From: Hyalangium versicolor
Lineage (GTDB): Bacteria > Myxococcota > Myxococcia > Myxococcales > Myxococcaceae
Assembly: GCF_020103695.1 (NCBI RefSeq)
Contig: NZ_JAHXBF010000001.1
Location: 868,001 to 932,000 of the forward strand
DNA length: 64,000 nucleotides
Direction: 5' to 3'
The stretch's first letter is position 1; each line of letters starts with the position of its first letter. The notes below the pieces were generated by a model, which worked only from the letters and a program-made list of their open reading frames with translations, was not told the DNA's origin and made no database searches. A program made the position numbers and the translations under genes. Positions 28,106 to 37,776 of the stretch are shown piece after piece.

Positions 28106-30550
28106 GTGGACGTCTTGGGTTTAATGTACCAATCAAGAAGGTTCCTGCGCGGTCTCTACCTCGCAGCCCTCCTGGTCCTTGGCACGGGATGGGTGGCCAT
28201 GTGGGTCACCATGGCTGCCGGATATGCCTATCAGGTCCGGCTCCAAGCGCTCTGGAGTGAGAGCGTTGCGTTGGAGAAGGATCTGCTTCTCTTGGCTCCC
28301 AACGAAGAGGGGGGAGGCTTTCCCAAACGCTTCGCGGACCTGCGGGGTGAGGCAGAGTCGCTTCGGACCCTTCCCGCCTTGCTGCGCCCGATAGGGAATG
28401 CAGGTCTGGCGGCTGGCGCGTGGGATGACTACCTCGTCGCCCTGGGCAAGGCCGAAGCGTTGCTCGACCAAAGACAGACAGGCCTGCGTGCCACCTCCTT
28501 GAGTGAAGCTGGCTCGAAGCTGCTCTTCACGTATGCGGAGGGGGTCGCTGTAAAGCAGTTCCGTTTCCAGGTTGTTGGCCTCGTTCTCCTTGTTGCGACG
28601 GTGGGAATGCTCGCCAGCAGGTGGAGATCTGCGGGCTCCGACTCCCCAGCGACCTCGCCGCACTCGGAACTCCCAGCGGAAATCGCGGTGCTGCGTGCGA
28701 GCGAAAAGCACAAGGCCGTTCTCCTCGACGCTATCCCAGAAGGGCTGCTCACCCTGGATGAGCAGGGCCGCATCCACGAGTTCAACGCCGCCGCGGAGGA
28801 GCTCTTCCGGTTGGTGCGGGCGCAGGCGAGAGGGCGTGACTTCCTGTCGCTCGGGATCGCCGCTTCGGCCACCTCCCCGCAGCGGCAGCAGCTCTTGGAG
28901 GTTCTGCAAGGGCAGACAGCCACTCGCCGCGTGAGGAACCTGGAGCTCCCGTGTCTGCGCGCGGACGGGACCGTCTTCGCCGCGGAGATGTCTGTCAATC
29001 GCGTCGTTGTCGAGGGGACTCCTCTCGTCATCCTCTGTTTGCGTGACGTGAAGGAGCGCAAGGAGGCGGAGCGCGCCCGGATCGAATTCGTCTCCACGGT
29101 GAGCCATGAGTTACGTACCCCGCTGACTTCCATTCGGGGCTCGCTTGGACTGCTGGAAGGCGGAGTGATGGGGGAGCTCCCCCCCGCTGTCGTGAGAATG
29201 GTGCGGATTGCACGCCACAACTCCGAGCGGCTCATCCGGCTCATCAATGACTTCCTCGATCTGGAGAAGATGGAGGCCGGGAAACTCGAATTGCACCTTG
29301 AGCCTCTCAATGTGGCCGAGTTGATCGAGGCCACCTTCGCGAGCGTCTCCGGGATGGCGGATGGGATGAATGTGAAGCTGCTCGCGCAGGGGGGAAGCCC
29401 TGCCTTGATCCAGGGGGATCGGGATCGGCTCATCCAGGTGCTAACCAACCTGGTGTCCAACGCCGTCAAGTTCTCTCCGACCGGAGGAACGGTCACCTTG
29501 CGGGCGGCGCAGGATGAGCTGGGAGTGATGCGCTTCGAAGTGATGGACGAGGGCCCCGGTATTCCCGCGGAGAAGCGTGCGCGCCTCTTTGGCAAGTTCG
29601 AGCAGCTGGACAGCACGGACGAGCGCTCGAAGGGAGGGACGGGACTGGGGCTTGCCATCTCCCAGGCGATTGTCGAGCAGCATGGCGGGCGTATCGAGGT
29701 GCGAGACGCGCCCCAGCGCGGCACCATCTTCACGTTCGCGCTCCCGGCCATCAAGGCCGAGTCGGGCTCCCTCTTGATGAAGGACGATTCGCGCTACAAC
29801 GTCCTCACGGTCGCCGCGGAGGCTGAGCTGGTCAAGCGGCTGCGGGGTTTGCTCACGGGGGCGGGATTTCGTTCCGTGCGCGCGGGTTCGCTTTCCGAAG
29901 CGGATGTTCACCTGCAGAGCAAGACGGCGGACGTGCTGGTGGTGGATGCGCGGCTCGTGGAGGGTGATGCCCTGGCGCTGGTGCGGCGTCTTCGCGAGGA
30001 GCATGCCACCTCTGCCATTCCCATCGTGGTGATCTCCGAGCAAGCCGAGGGGGAGCGGTCGAACCTGCCTCGCGTCGAGTGGCTCAGCCCTCCTCTGGAG
30101 GAGGCACGGCTCGTCCAGGCCCTGCGCCGTGTCATTCGCGAGCCGGGTCCTCCCCGGCTGCTGCTGGCGGTGAAGGATCCGTGGCTGCGGCAGCGGCTGC
30201 GTGCCGTGCTGGAGCCATGGGGGGCGGTTTGTCAGGACGCCGAGGACGGGGAGCGTGCCGTGGGACTTGCACGTGAAGCCCCCCCGGATCTTCTCGTGCT
30301 CGAGGTGGAACTGCCCAGGGTGGATGGCTTCGAGGTCGTCGACATGCTCCGCCAGAGCCGGCTGCGCTCTCTTCCCCTGCTCACCTTCGCCGCGAGAGAG
30401 CTCGCGGGGACAGAGCGGCGTCAGCTCACGCTGGGGCCGACGTTCCACCTCACACGAGACAGCGCCACCGAGGAGGAACTGCTCCGTGTGTCCCGTGAGC
30501 TCCTGAGCGATCTGCACGGCCCGTTGGCAACGCGAGGCATGAGCGCATGA
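28106..30550 (+). CDS. Membrane hybrid histidine kinase with two receivers
   Basis: The 814-aa protein has two membrane segments (about 14-42 and 154-171) around a small periplasmic domain, then a PAS-like domain (about 200-320). HisKA has the acceptor His near 334 (STVSHELRTPLTS), followed by HATPase (NLVSNAVKFSP, DEGPGIP, GTGLGLAISQAI) and two C-terminal receivers. The first receiver keeps its Asp (VVDARLVEGD). In the second the acceptor position is Glu733 (LEVELPRVDG) and the acidic pocket is weak, so it is probably a pseudo-receiver. The start is GTG at 28106 or ATG at 28124; neither has a strong ribosome site. The next gene, a kinase-TPR protein, starts 23 bp later. Confidence 0.9.
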   Translation: MDVLGLMYQSRRFLRGLYLAALLVLGTGWVAMWVTMAAGYAYQVRLQALWSESVALEKDLLLLAPNEEGGGFPKRFADLRGEAESLRTLPALLRPIGNAGLAAGAWDDYLVALGKAEALLDQRQTGLRATSLSEAGSKLLFTYAEGVAVKQFRFQVVGLVLLVATVGMLASRWRSAGSDSPATSPHSELPAEIAVLRASEKHKAVLLDAIPEGLLTLDEQGRIHEFNAAAEELFRLVRAQARGRDFLSLGIAASATSPQRQQLLEVLQGQTATRRVRNLELPCLRADGTVFAAEMSVNRVVVEGTPLVILCLRDVKERKEAERARIEFVSTVSHELRTPLTSIRGSLGLLEGGVMGELPPAVVRMVRIARHNSERLIRLINDFLDLEKMEAGKLELHLEPLNVAELIEATFASVSGMADGMNVKLLAQGGSPALIQGDRDRLIQVLTNLVSNAVKFSPTGGTVTLRAAQDELGVMRFEVMDEGPGIPAEKRARLFGKFEQLDSTDERSKGGTGLGLAISQAIVEQHGGRIEVRDAPQRGTIFTFALPAIKAESGSLLMKDDSRYNVLTVAAEAELVKRLRGLLTGAGFRSVRAGSLSEADVHLQSKTADVLVVDARLVEGDALALVRRLREEHATSAIPIVVISEQAEGERSNLPRVEWLSPPLEEARLVQALRRVIREPGPPRLLLAVKDPWLRQRLRAVLEPWGAVCQDAEDGERAVGLAREAPPDLLVLEVELPRVDGFEVVDMLRQSRLRSLPLLTFAARELAGTERRQLTLGPTFHLTRDSATEEELLRVSRELLSDLHGPLATRGMSA

Positions 30551-30573
30551 GTTGTTAGAAAGGGGAACACTCC

Positions 30574-33138
30574 GTGGGGGCTTCCGGGAGCACGCGCTTT
30601 CATCTCGGCCAGGTGGTCGCGGGGCGCTACACACTCCTGGCGGAGATTGGCCGGGGAGGCATGAGCGTTGTCTGGGCGGCTTATGATGCCCGGTTGGATC
30701 GCCGTGTAGCACTCAAGGTGCTGCACCCCCACCTCAGGACGGAGGTTGCAGAGGGAGCGTCCCTGGAGACACGGCTGATCAGAGAGGCGCAAGCCATGGC
30801 GCGCCTCAGCCACCCCAACGTCGTCGCCGTATACGATGCGGGGCAACTGGAGGATGGCGTCCTCTATCTCGCCATGGAGTACGTGGAAGGAGGGACGCTC
30901 GGTGCCTGGTGCACGGCGGCCAGGCGTTCCTGGCGCGAGGTGCTGGCGGCCTATCTCGCCGCGGCCCGAGGCCTGGCGGCGGCACACGCGGCCGGGCTGG
31001 TCCACCGGGACTTCAAGCCGGAAAATGTCCTCGTGGGCAAGGATGGGCGGGTCCGGGTGACGGACTTCGGGCTCGCCAGGGGGCAGCTTCTCGTCGGTGA
31101 CGGGCGCGTCCTGCCCATGCTGTCTCGTGAGGACTGGGAGAGTGCGCTGACGCTCGCGGGCACCGTGGTGGGCACCCCCCGTTACATGGCTCCGGAGCTC
31201 TTCAAGGGGCACCCCGCGGATGCGCGCAGCGATCTGTTTGCCTTTTGCGTGGCGCTCTATGAAGCCTTGTATGGGCAGCCCGCCTTCCAGGGGAGCGACG
31301 CGTCCGCATGGAGGGAAGCCCAGCGCGAGGGCCGGTTGAGCCCGGTGCCTGGCCGGACCGAGGTGCCAGCGTGGGTGCGACGGGCCGTGCTGCAGGGCTT
31401 GAACGCCGAGCCTCGGGAGCGGCCCGAGACGATGCAGCAGCTCATCTCCGCTCTGGAGAGCGATCCGGACGAGCGCTGGCGGAAGCGCACGCGCGCAGTG
31501 GCCCTCATGGGCGCGGGCATGGCGCTCATGGCCCTGATGGTGGGTGCCTGGCTCCGGCTTCGGGAACCACGGTGCGCTGGCAGTGAGAAGTGGCTCGTGG
31601 GCGTGTGGGACGAGCCGATCCGGGCGCGCGTGCGGCAGGCAATGCTGGCATCGGGACTCACCTATGCACCGGCTGCGGCCCGCCAACTGGAGCGCAAGCT
31701 CGACACGTATGCCGGCGATTGGGTGGCTTTGCGCAAGCAGGTCTGCGAGGCAGATCATTCGCCTGAGGCCGGGAGGGGCGATCGGGTGGGCTTGCAGGAG
31801 GCCTGTCTGGAGCGGCGGCGGGACCGCTTGAAGGCCCTCACCGAGCTGCTGTCCCGCGAGGAGGACAAGACCATGACGGCCGCCGAGCTGCAGGTGGCGG
31901 CCCTGCCCCTGCTCAGCGATTGCACGGACACGCGGACGCTGACGGCCAGCGTCCCTCCGCCCGAGAATCCCGTGGTGCGTGAGCAGGTCCACTCGCTTCT
32001 CAAGGAGGTGGATCGCATCGAAGCGCTGTTCGAGGCGGGCAAGTACAAGGAGGGTTCAGCACTGGGAGAGCAGATCCTCGGGCGCGTTACCGCCGTGGAC
32101 TTCCCTCCGCTCCAGGCGCAGACGCTCTACAACATCGCATGGGTGCAATGGGCCAGCGGGGACTACCCGGGCGCGGAGGCGCGCACGCGCGAGGCCATCC
32201 GCCTGGCTGCCGTGGGGCAGGATCGGGTGCTGCAAGCCAGGGCCTGGGCCTTGTTGATCCGCCTCATTCGGGAGCGGGGCGCGCCTCAGGAGGCGCTGTT
32301 CCTGCAAGTGGCGCTCGAGGCCTCCGTGGCTGCCGCTGGGGACGACAGGGTTCGAGCCGCCTCGTTCAATGAGATGGGCAATGTCTTCCTGGCGCTGAAC
32401 GAGTCTTCCCAGGCCCTGCGTTTTCACCAGGACGCGGTGGCGCTCTTCGCGAAGGTATTGGGGCCGCGGCACCCGCAGACGGTGGGGGCCCTGAACGATC
32501 TCGCCAACGTCGACTGGACGGTGGGGCGCTATGACGACGCGCTGGCGTTGCAGGTGCGCGTGCAGGCGGTCTGGGAGGAGACGCTGGGGCCCGAGCATCC
32601 GTACGTCGCTGGAGCCCTCACCAACATGGGGAACCTGCTCCACCTCGTGGGCCGGGACAGGGAAGCGCTCATCGCTTGTGAGCGAGCCCTGGAAATCTTC
32701 GAGCGCTCGCTGGGACCGGATCATCCCAATGTCGCCCTGGCCCTTACGAATCTGGGGCCCGTGCTGGAGTCTGTCGGCAGGCCCACCGAGGCCCAGGCCT
32801 CACTGGAGCGTGCGCTTTCCATCTTCGAGAGCGCGAAGCCTCCCAACCCCGTGGCGCTGAGCATCGTGCTCGGGGAGTGGGCGGAGGTGCTGCGCAAGCG
32901 AGGTGCCGCGAAGCAGGCCGTGCCGCTGCTCGAGCGTTCCTTGAAGCTCTCCGGCGACGCTCCGGCCTTCATCCAGTTCAGCCTTGCACGTGCCCTGGGT
33001 GAGTCGGGGGGAGATCTGCGCAGGGCGAGGGCGCTGGCGGAACACGCCCTCGAGTACTGGCGCAAGTTGGGACACCCGCGCCAGACGGAGGCTGCCGAAT
33101 GGCTGGCCGCTCACCCAGCCCCTTCGCGGACTCAGTGA
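30574..33138 (+). CDS. Ser/Thr protein kinase with transmembrane segment and TPR repeats
   Basis: The 854-aa protein begins with a Pkn2-type kinase domain (GRGGMSVVW with S31 at the usual third glycine, VALK Lys48, HRDFKPEN with D146, DFG at 164, APELF). One membrane helix follows (about 308-328), then a long helical C-terminal part with TPR/kinesin-light-chain-like units, for example LGPRHPQTVGALNDLANV, LGPEHPYVAGALTNMGNL and LGPDHPNVALALTNLGPV. The start is GTG. This architecture is common in myxobacteria, where the TPR part lies outside the membrane and may sense partners. It follows the hybrid kinase by 23 bp and overlaps the tail of the convergent secreted-protein gene by 7 bp. Confidence 0.92.
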   Translation: MGASGSTRFHLGQVVAGRYTLLAEIGRGGMSVVWAAYDARLDRRVALKVLHPHLRTEVAEGASLETRLIREAQAMARLSHPNVVAVYDAGQLEDGVLYLAMEYVEGGTLGAWCTAARRSWREVLAAYLAAARGLAAAHAAGLVHRDFKPENVLVGKDGRVRVTDFGLARGQLLVGDGRVLPMLSREDWESALTLAGTVVGTPRYMAPELFKGHPADARSDLFAFCVALYEALYGQPAFQGSDASAWREAQREGRLSPVPGRTEVPAWVRRAVLQGLNAEPRERPETMQQLISALESDPDERWRKRTRAVALMGAGMALMALMVGAWLRLREPRCAGSEKWLVGVWDEPIRARVRQAMLASGLTYAPAAARQLERKLDTYAGDWVALRKQVCEADHSPEAGRGDRVGLQEACLERRRDRLKALTELLSREEDKTMTAAELQVAALPLLSDCTDTRTLTASVPPPENPVVREQVHSLLKEVDRIEALFEAGKYKEGSALGEQILGRVTAVDFPPLQAQTLYNIAWVQWASGDYPGAEARTREAIRLAAVGQDRVLQARAWALLIRLIRERGAPQEALFLQVALEASVAAAGDDRVRAASFNEMGNVFLALNESSQALRFHQDAVALFAKVLGPRHPQTVGALNDLANVDWTVGRYDDALALQVRVQAVWEETLGPEHPYVAGALTNMGNLLHLVGRDREALIACERALEIFERSLGPDHPNVALALTNLGPVLESVGRPTEAQASLERALSIFESAKPPNPVALSIVLGEWAEVLRKRGAAKQAVPLLERSLKLSGDAPAFIQFSLARALGESGGDLRRARALAEHALEYWRKLGHPRQTEAAEWLAAHPAPSRTQ

Positions 33139-34535
33139 GAGAGCAGGCAGCCCAGCAGGTTCGAACTGGTCTCACACCCGTAGGGCAGGAAGGGGGTGAT
33201 CGTCTGCGATACCAGGGTCCCACCTGGCGTCACACACGCGCCGTAGCCCCCTGAGCCATCCACGTTGTCACTCACGCAGCGGGGACCGGAGTACCCGGGG
33301 GCGAGCGTCCAGGCATTGCACGCCCCGACAGGTTGGGCCACGCAGAACAGTCCCAGTTGCGTACAGAGCCGGGACGACATCAGGGCACTGGTCAGTCCCC
33401 ACGAGGAATCGTGGCACGAATACATTTTCGGGTAGAGCACGGTCAGGAGCGCCAAAGGCAGGTTCACCTGCAGTACACCGGCCTCGATTCGCACGTTCAC
33501 GCCCACTGCCAGGGCCCCCGGGCCGAAGAGCGTACCGAAGAAGGCCCCCTCCCTGAGGGAGAACACCTCGGTTTCATCCGCTGGATAGGAACTGTTCCCG
33601 GCCGCGACGACGACCTGAGCGGGCTCATTCGAGACGCGGGCGCCGCTCATGACGCTGAAGGAGCCTTCCTCAGGGCACGTGAAGCTGACGGCGGGTTGGG
33701 AAGTGCCGCAGGTGCCCTCGGACTGGGCCAGCGCTTGCGCGTCATCGCATGCATGGAGCCCTTCGCAGACGCGCAGCACGGACGTCCCCGCGAGTGTCTG
33801 ACCCAGCGGTGCGGTGCCGCAGCCGCGGCCTGGCGGCACACCGCCGGCCCCCAGGTGCACCGGTTGCCCGGGTTGGCAGGAGCCGATGTGCTCCAACTGG
33901 AAGCCACAGTCGCGATGGACACCCTGGCGGGGGCTCGAGCAAGGCTGCGTGCTGGCCGTCAACGTCTTGGAGTAGGGGCGATAGGCATCTGTCGTCACTG
34001 TCGACGACGGAGTCAGTGCTTCGGGGTAGGTCGGATGCGCTCCCCTTCCTGAGAGCAGCACGCGCTTTCCCTCCGCGTTGTTGCGTGCCAGCAGGCAGGC
34101 GGAAACCCAGTGCTGACACGAGACTGAAGCCGGGCCCTGTCCCCATTCGGGGCACAGGCCAATGCCTCCCTGCCAGGAATAGGAATGGCCTTGCGCGTCA
34201 TTCCATTGCACGGATTGGCTGGCATCGAGTGCACAGGAGACCAGATAGCCAAAGAAGGATCGGGCACGCGGATCCAGGAGTTGCTCGCGCAGCACCGAAT
34301 CTCCCGTGTTCAGGTTGTAGGTCGCCGTACTCAAGGGAACCTCCACCATCCGGGTGTTGGCGCGAGGGTTGGCCGAGAGGGCATTGAAGCGCAGGTCGTC
34401 AGTGCTCAGCCCATTGGTCCAATGCATGCCGTCGGCCGATGCTGAACCGCCGAGCGTGGTGATGAGGACGAGCAAGGTTCCCAAAGGCATCCACGGCTCG
34501 CGTGCGAGAGAGGATTTCCGTGAATTGATATTCAT
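33132..34535 (-). CDS. Secreted cysteine-rich protein of a myxobacterial type, function unknown
   Basis: The 467-aa product has a signal peptide (hydrophobic run LGTLLVLITTLGGSASA, cleavage near residue 35) and more than twenty cysteines in the mature part, which fits a disulfide-rich exported protein. A block with YLVSCALDASQSV, GIGLCPEW and HWVSACLLAR (about 97-152) recurs in my memory of myxobacterial secreted proteins, but I cannot name the domain. No catalytic motif is evident. The stop codon region overlaps the convergent kinase by 7 bp. It is separated from the DUF4870 gene by a 341-bp promoter region. Confidence 0.75.
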   Translation of the reverse strand: MNINSRKSSLAREPWMPLGTLLVLITTLGGSASADGMHWTNGLSTDDLRFNALSANPRANTRMVEVPLSTATYNLNTGDSVLREQLLDPRARSFFGYLVSCALDASQSVQWNDAQGHSYSWQGGIGLCPEWGQGPASVSCQHWVSACLLARNNAEGKRVLLSGRGAHPTYPEALTPSSTVTTDAYRPYSKTLTASTQPCSSPRQGVHRDCGFQLEHIGSCQPGQPVHLGAGGVPPGRGCGTAPLGQTLAGTSVLRVCEGLHACDDAQALAQSEGTCGTSQPAVSFTCPEEGSFSVMSGARVSNEPAQVVVAAGNSSYPADETEVFSLREGAFFGTLFGPGALAVGVNVRIEAGVLQVNLPLALLTVLYPKMYSCHDSSWGLTSALMSSRLCTQLGLFCVAQPVGACNAWTLAPGYSGPRCVSDNVDGSGGYGACVTPGGTLVSQTITPFLPYGCETSSNLLGCLLSH

Positions 34536-34876
34536 GACATTCCCCCGACAAGTGTTGCGTCGATAAGGAATATTGAAGTGCTCTCAAAAGTTCAATGTAC
34601 GACGGTCCAGCCCATGCTCTGGGTTTGTGCAGGTTTTGCTTGTCTTTGCCCGTGAGCTGTCCATTCGTCCGCTTGACGAGGCGGGGCGGCCAAGGCTCTT
34701 CCGGCTCAGGCGCATGGCTGCGGTGACAACTCCGATGACATGCGTGGAGCAGCAAGCAAGCGGGCGCGAAGCGCCGTGATCTCCGTGCTCTACGTGACAT
34801 TTGACGTGGACGCTGGCAAAAAGGGGGCCATCGGCGCATCCCGTGCGCCACACACGGATTCTGGAGGGGCTTGCAC
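34536..34876. other. Gene-free divergent promoter region
   Basis: This 341-bp region separates the minus-strand secreted protein and the plus-strand DUF4870-like gene. It is less GC-rich than its surroundings. A candidate minus-strand promoter is listed separately. No hairpin with a T-run, riboswitch or small gene could be supported. Confidence 0.4.
34567..34595 (-). promoter_or_regulatory. Candidate promoter of the Cys-rich secreted protein gene
   Basis: On the minus strand TTGAAC is followed by a 17-bp spacer and TATTCC, giving 4/6 and 3/6 matches to the -35 and -10 boxes. The -10 lies about 31 bp before the start codon. This is a weak match, supported mainly by position. Confidence 0.28.
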
Positions 34877-35260
34877 ATGGATCAGCAGGAGAGTGGGCAG
34901 TCGTTCTTGACGGGCTCGCCCGCGCCAACTCAGGACGAGAAGACGTGGGGAATGCTCGCGCACCTCAGCGCTCTGATCGCGGGCCTCTTTGGGTTCCCGT
35001 TCCTGGGGCCGCTGATCGTGTGGCTGACCAAGGGCAAGGAGTCCAAGTGGGTGGAGGCGCACTCGAAGGAGGCCCTCAACTTCTCCATCACCGCGACCGT
35101 GGCGATCTGGGTCTCGGCGATCCTGATGCTCTGCATCGTGGGCTTCGTGCTGCTGCCGGTGGTGGGCATCGCGGCGCTGGTGCTCACCATCATGGCCGCC
35201 CTCAAGGCGAACAACGGTGAGATGTACCGCTATCCGGCCACGGTCCGGCTGGTGAAGTAG
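34877..35260 (+). CDS. DUF4870-type small membrane protein
   Basis: The 127-aa protein has a polar N-terminus and three hydrophobic segments with the DUF4870/Tic20-like pattern. These are WGMLAHLSALIAGLFGFPFLGPLIVWL, then HSKEALNFSITATVAIWV with the conserved KEALNF, then LLPVVGIAALVLTIMAALKA and a short tail with YRYPATVRLVK. It is an inner-membrane protein of unknown role. The ATG with GGAGG 10 nt upstream is preferred to the TTG two codons earlier. It is followed by two hairpins shared with the convergent moaA. Confidence 0.85.
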   Translation: MDQQESGQSFLTGSPAPTQDEKTWGMLAHLSALIAGLFGFPFLGPLIVWLTKGKESKWVEAHSKEALNFSITATVAIWVSAILMLCIVGFVLLPVVGIAALVLTIMAALKANNGEMYRYPATVRLVK

Positions 35261-35268
35261 CCGCGCCG

Positions 35269-35328
35269 CCGTGCGAGAGCACGGTGGGGTGAGCAGGGGC
35301 TCGGCGGAGGGCTGACAGCGGGTCAGCC
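35269..35328. terminator. Two hairpins between convergent DUF4870 and moaA genes
   Basis: CCGTGC-GAGA-GCACGG (35269-35284) is a 6-bp stem with a GNRA tetraloop just after the DUF4870 stop. GGCTGAC-AGCGG-GTCAGCC (35310-35328) overlaps the moaA stop codon. Neither is followed by a T-run, so they are likely 3'-end structures or weak terminators. Confidence 0.45.
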
Positions 35329-36345
35329 GCCGATGCCCATCATGGGCAGGAGGGTGGAGCCGTTGCCGGCCTCGGTGAAGCGATGGCCCTCCGGCTTCTC
35401 GCCCAGGGCACCGCGAATGGCGAGGGCCAGGTCCGTATCCGAGGCTCCCCCGCGGATGAGTTGGTGCAGCGGGGCCTGGGCACGGCCTCCGAGGCAGCTG
35501 CGCAGGTCTCCATTGGAGGCCACTCGCACGCGGTTGCATCCCCCGCAGAAGTTCTGGGTGAGGGGGGAGATGAAGCCCACGCGGCCCGTGGGTGCGCGCC
35601 AGTAGCGCGCCGGGCCCGAGGTGAGGCTGGAGGCGTCCTCGTCGGCAGGCTCGGGCGCCAGCGAGAGTCCGGCGGCCTGCATCTGCGCGATCAGCTCGGC
35701 GGTGGGCACGGGCGTGCCCTGGCCGAAGGGCATGAGCTCGATGAAGCGAGGGGTGATGCCCCGTTCGTGTGCGTAGCGGGCGAGGGCCGGGGCCTCGTCG
35801 TCATTGATGCCGCGCATGACGACGACATTGAGCTTGAGCGAGTCGTAGCCGGCCTTGGCGGCGGCATCGATGCCGCGCAGGGTGGCGGCGAAGTCTCCCT
35901 GCTTGGAGATGCGGCGGAAGGTCTCCGCGGAGAGGGTGTCCAGGCTGATGTTGAGCTGACTGACGCCGGCCTCGCGCAGGGGGGCCGCGAGGCGCTCGAG
36001 GTGGCTGGCGTTGGTGGTGATGGCGACGCGCCGCACGCCAGGCGTGGAGGCGATGCGCTGGGCGATCTCGAGGATGTCGGGGCGGATGAGGGGCTCGCCG
36101 CCGGTGAGCCGCACGCGCTGGATGCCCATGGCGGCGAAGACGGAGACGATGCGCGCGAACTCGTCGGGAGTGAGCAGGTCCTTCTTGCCGCCCCAGGAGG
36201 CGGGCGAGCAGTAGGTGCAGCGGAAGTTGCAGCGGTCCGTGATGCTGAGCCGCAGGTACGTCATCCGCCGTCCCTGGGCGTCCAGGAGGGGAGGCGCGAG
36301 CGGGTCTCGCAGGGGCGCGGCGACTGTAGGCAAAGGGGGCGTCAT
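35323..36345 (-). CDS. moaA: GTP 3',8-cyclase MoaA
   Basis: The 340-aa radical-SAM enzyme makes the first step of molybdenum cofactor synthesis from GTP. The SAM cluster motif CNFRCTYC (Cx3Cx2C) is near residue 39, the GGEPL motif follows, and the second cluster motif CGGCNRVRVASNGDLRSC is near residue 271. The C-terminal GG essential in MoaA is present (MMGIGG). The ATG at 36345 gives the usual length; a GTG 19 codons upstream is possible, and neither has a strong ribosome site. No other moa gene is in the window, so it is an isolated pathway member here. Confidence 0.96.
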   Translation of the reverse strand: MTPPLPTVAAPLRDPLAPPLLDAQGRRMTYLRLSITDRCNFRCTYCSPASWGGKKDLLTPDEFARIVSVFAAMGIQRVRLTGGEPLIRPDILEIAQRIASTPGVRRVAITTNASHLERLAAPLREAGVSQLNISLDTLSAETFRRISKQGDFAATLRGIDAAAKAGYDSLKLNVVVMRGINDDEAPALARYAHERGITPRFIELMPFGQGTPVPTAELIAQMQAAGLSLAPEPADEDASSLTSGPARYWRAPTGRVGFISPLTQNFCGGCNRVRVASNGDLRSCLGGRAQAPLHQLIRGGASDTDLALAIRGALGEKPEGHRFTEAGNGSTLLPMMGIGG

Positions 36346-36462
36346 CTCGAGGGGCAATGGAGAGCCAGCAGGAAATATGGACCTGAGGACGCGGGGATGC
36401 ACGCCTGGTTTCGCTCCAATCGTGCGTTTTACGACCCGGCCGGCTCGCTGCTCCCGAGCCGG

Positions 36463-37707
36463 TCAGGCCACCTTGTTCCCCGGGAAGGGCGGGGTAGGTG
36501 GGGTTGGAGCTGGCGTGAGCTCCATGTCGTCGTCTTCGGTGAGCTTCTCCAGCTCCGCCTCGGCCTCCTGGGCCTGGGCCTCTACCTCGGGCGGCTTCAG
36601 CTTGCGCTCCGCCATCTCCTTCTTGATGCGGATGAGGCCTTCCTCGCCGATGTCCAGGAACGCCCGGACCACTTCCGGATCGAACTGCGTGTTGGCGCAG
36701 CGCTTGATCTCCAGGATCGCGTTGGCGAACGTCGTGCCCTTGCGGTACGGCCGATCGCTCGTCATCGCGTCCAGCGTGTCCGCCACCGCGAAGATGCGCG
36801 CGCCGATGTGGATCTCGTTCTTCTGCAGGTTGCGCGGATAGCCCGCGCCGTCCCATCGCTCCTGGTGCGACAGGACGATCTGCGCCGGCGTGTCCAGGAA
36901 GGGAATCGCCTGGATCATCTGGAAGCCGATGTCCGGGTGCTTGCGCATCTCCAGCCACTCGTCCGGCGTCAGCTTGCCCGGCTTGAGCAGCACCGCGTCC
37001 GGCACGCCGATCTTCCCGATGTCGTGCAGCAGCGCGCCGCGGCCGATCTCCTCCAGCTCCTTGCCGCCCAGGCCCATGCGCTGCGCGATCGCTGACGTGT
37101 AGCTGACCACGCGCTGCGAGTGGTCCGACGTCTCGTGCTCGCGCGCGTCCAGCGCCGCCACCAGCGCCAGCAGCGTGTTCTGGTACGTGTTCGCGATGTC
37201 CTTGAGCGCCAGCCGCAGCTCCGCGGTGCGGTCGCGCACCTTGCGCTCGAGCTTCTTCTGGTAGCGCTTGCGGGCCAGTTCGATGCGGCGCTTGGCCAGG
37301 GCGCGCTCGATGGCGCGGATGAGATCCGTCAGCTTGGGTGGCTTGAGCAGGTAGTCCACCGCGCCGCGGCGCAGGCAGTCCACGGCGGACTCGGTGTCGC
37401 CGTAGCCCGTGAGCATGATGACGGAGGTATCCGGGTGACGCTCGCGGAGGTTCTCCAGCAGCCACAGGCCGTCCTTGCCCGGCATCTTCATGTCACTGAT
37501 GACGAGGGGAGTTTCGGCCTCCGTGGCGATGTCCAGGGCCTGCTCGGCGCCGCTGGCAACCACGCAGTTGTAGCCCTCCTCCGTGAGGAGGACGGAGATG
37601 ACGTCGCGGACGGAGTCGTCGTCGTCGACGATGAGGATGCGAGGAGGGGCGGGGGGAATGGCTTCCACGATGGGGGATTCTAGAGGTTTCCGGGTTTCGA
37701 TCGCCAA
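36463..37707 (-). CDS. Response regulator with HD-GYP output (c-di-GMP phosphodiesterase type)
   Basis: The 414-aa protein has a receiver (D72 in SDMKMPGKDG), a coiled-coil linker (about 135-175) and an HD-GYP domain. The latter shows ALLHDIGKIG (H228, D229), HPDIG and HQERWDGAGYP (GYP at 289-291). HD-GYP domains hydrolyse c-di-GMP. After about residue 360 the tail is Glu- and Pro-rich. The longest frame starts at TTG 37707, with a GTG at 37668 as the alternative; neither has a clear ribosome site, so the N-terminus is uncertain. There is no partner kinase beside it. Confidence 0.92.
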   Translation of the reverse strand: MAIETRKPLESPIVEAIPPAPPRILIVDDDDSVRDVISVLLTEEGYNCVVASGAEQALDIATEAETPLVISDMKMPGKDGLWLLENLRERHPDTSVIMLTGYGDTESAVDCLRRGAVDYLLKPPKLTDLIRAIERALAKRRIELARKRYQKKLERKVRDRTAELRLALKDIANTYQNTLLALVAALDAREHETSDHSQRVVSYTSAIAQRMGLGGKELEEIGRGALLHDIGKIGVPDAVLLKPGKLTPDEWLEMRKHPDIGFQMIQAIPFLDTPAQIVLSHQERWDGAGYPRNLQKNEIHIGARIFAVADTLDAMTSDRPYRKGTTFANAILEIKRCANTQFDPEVVRAFLDIGEEGLIRIKKEMAERKLKPPEVEAQAQEAEAELEKLTEDDDMELTPAPTPPTPPFPGNKVA

Positions 37708-37776
37708 TGGGTACGAGAACTTACCACCTTCCCTGCTTTCTCGGTTGCCCTCCTATCCGGGATTCAACAGGTTGCT

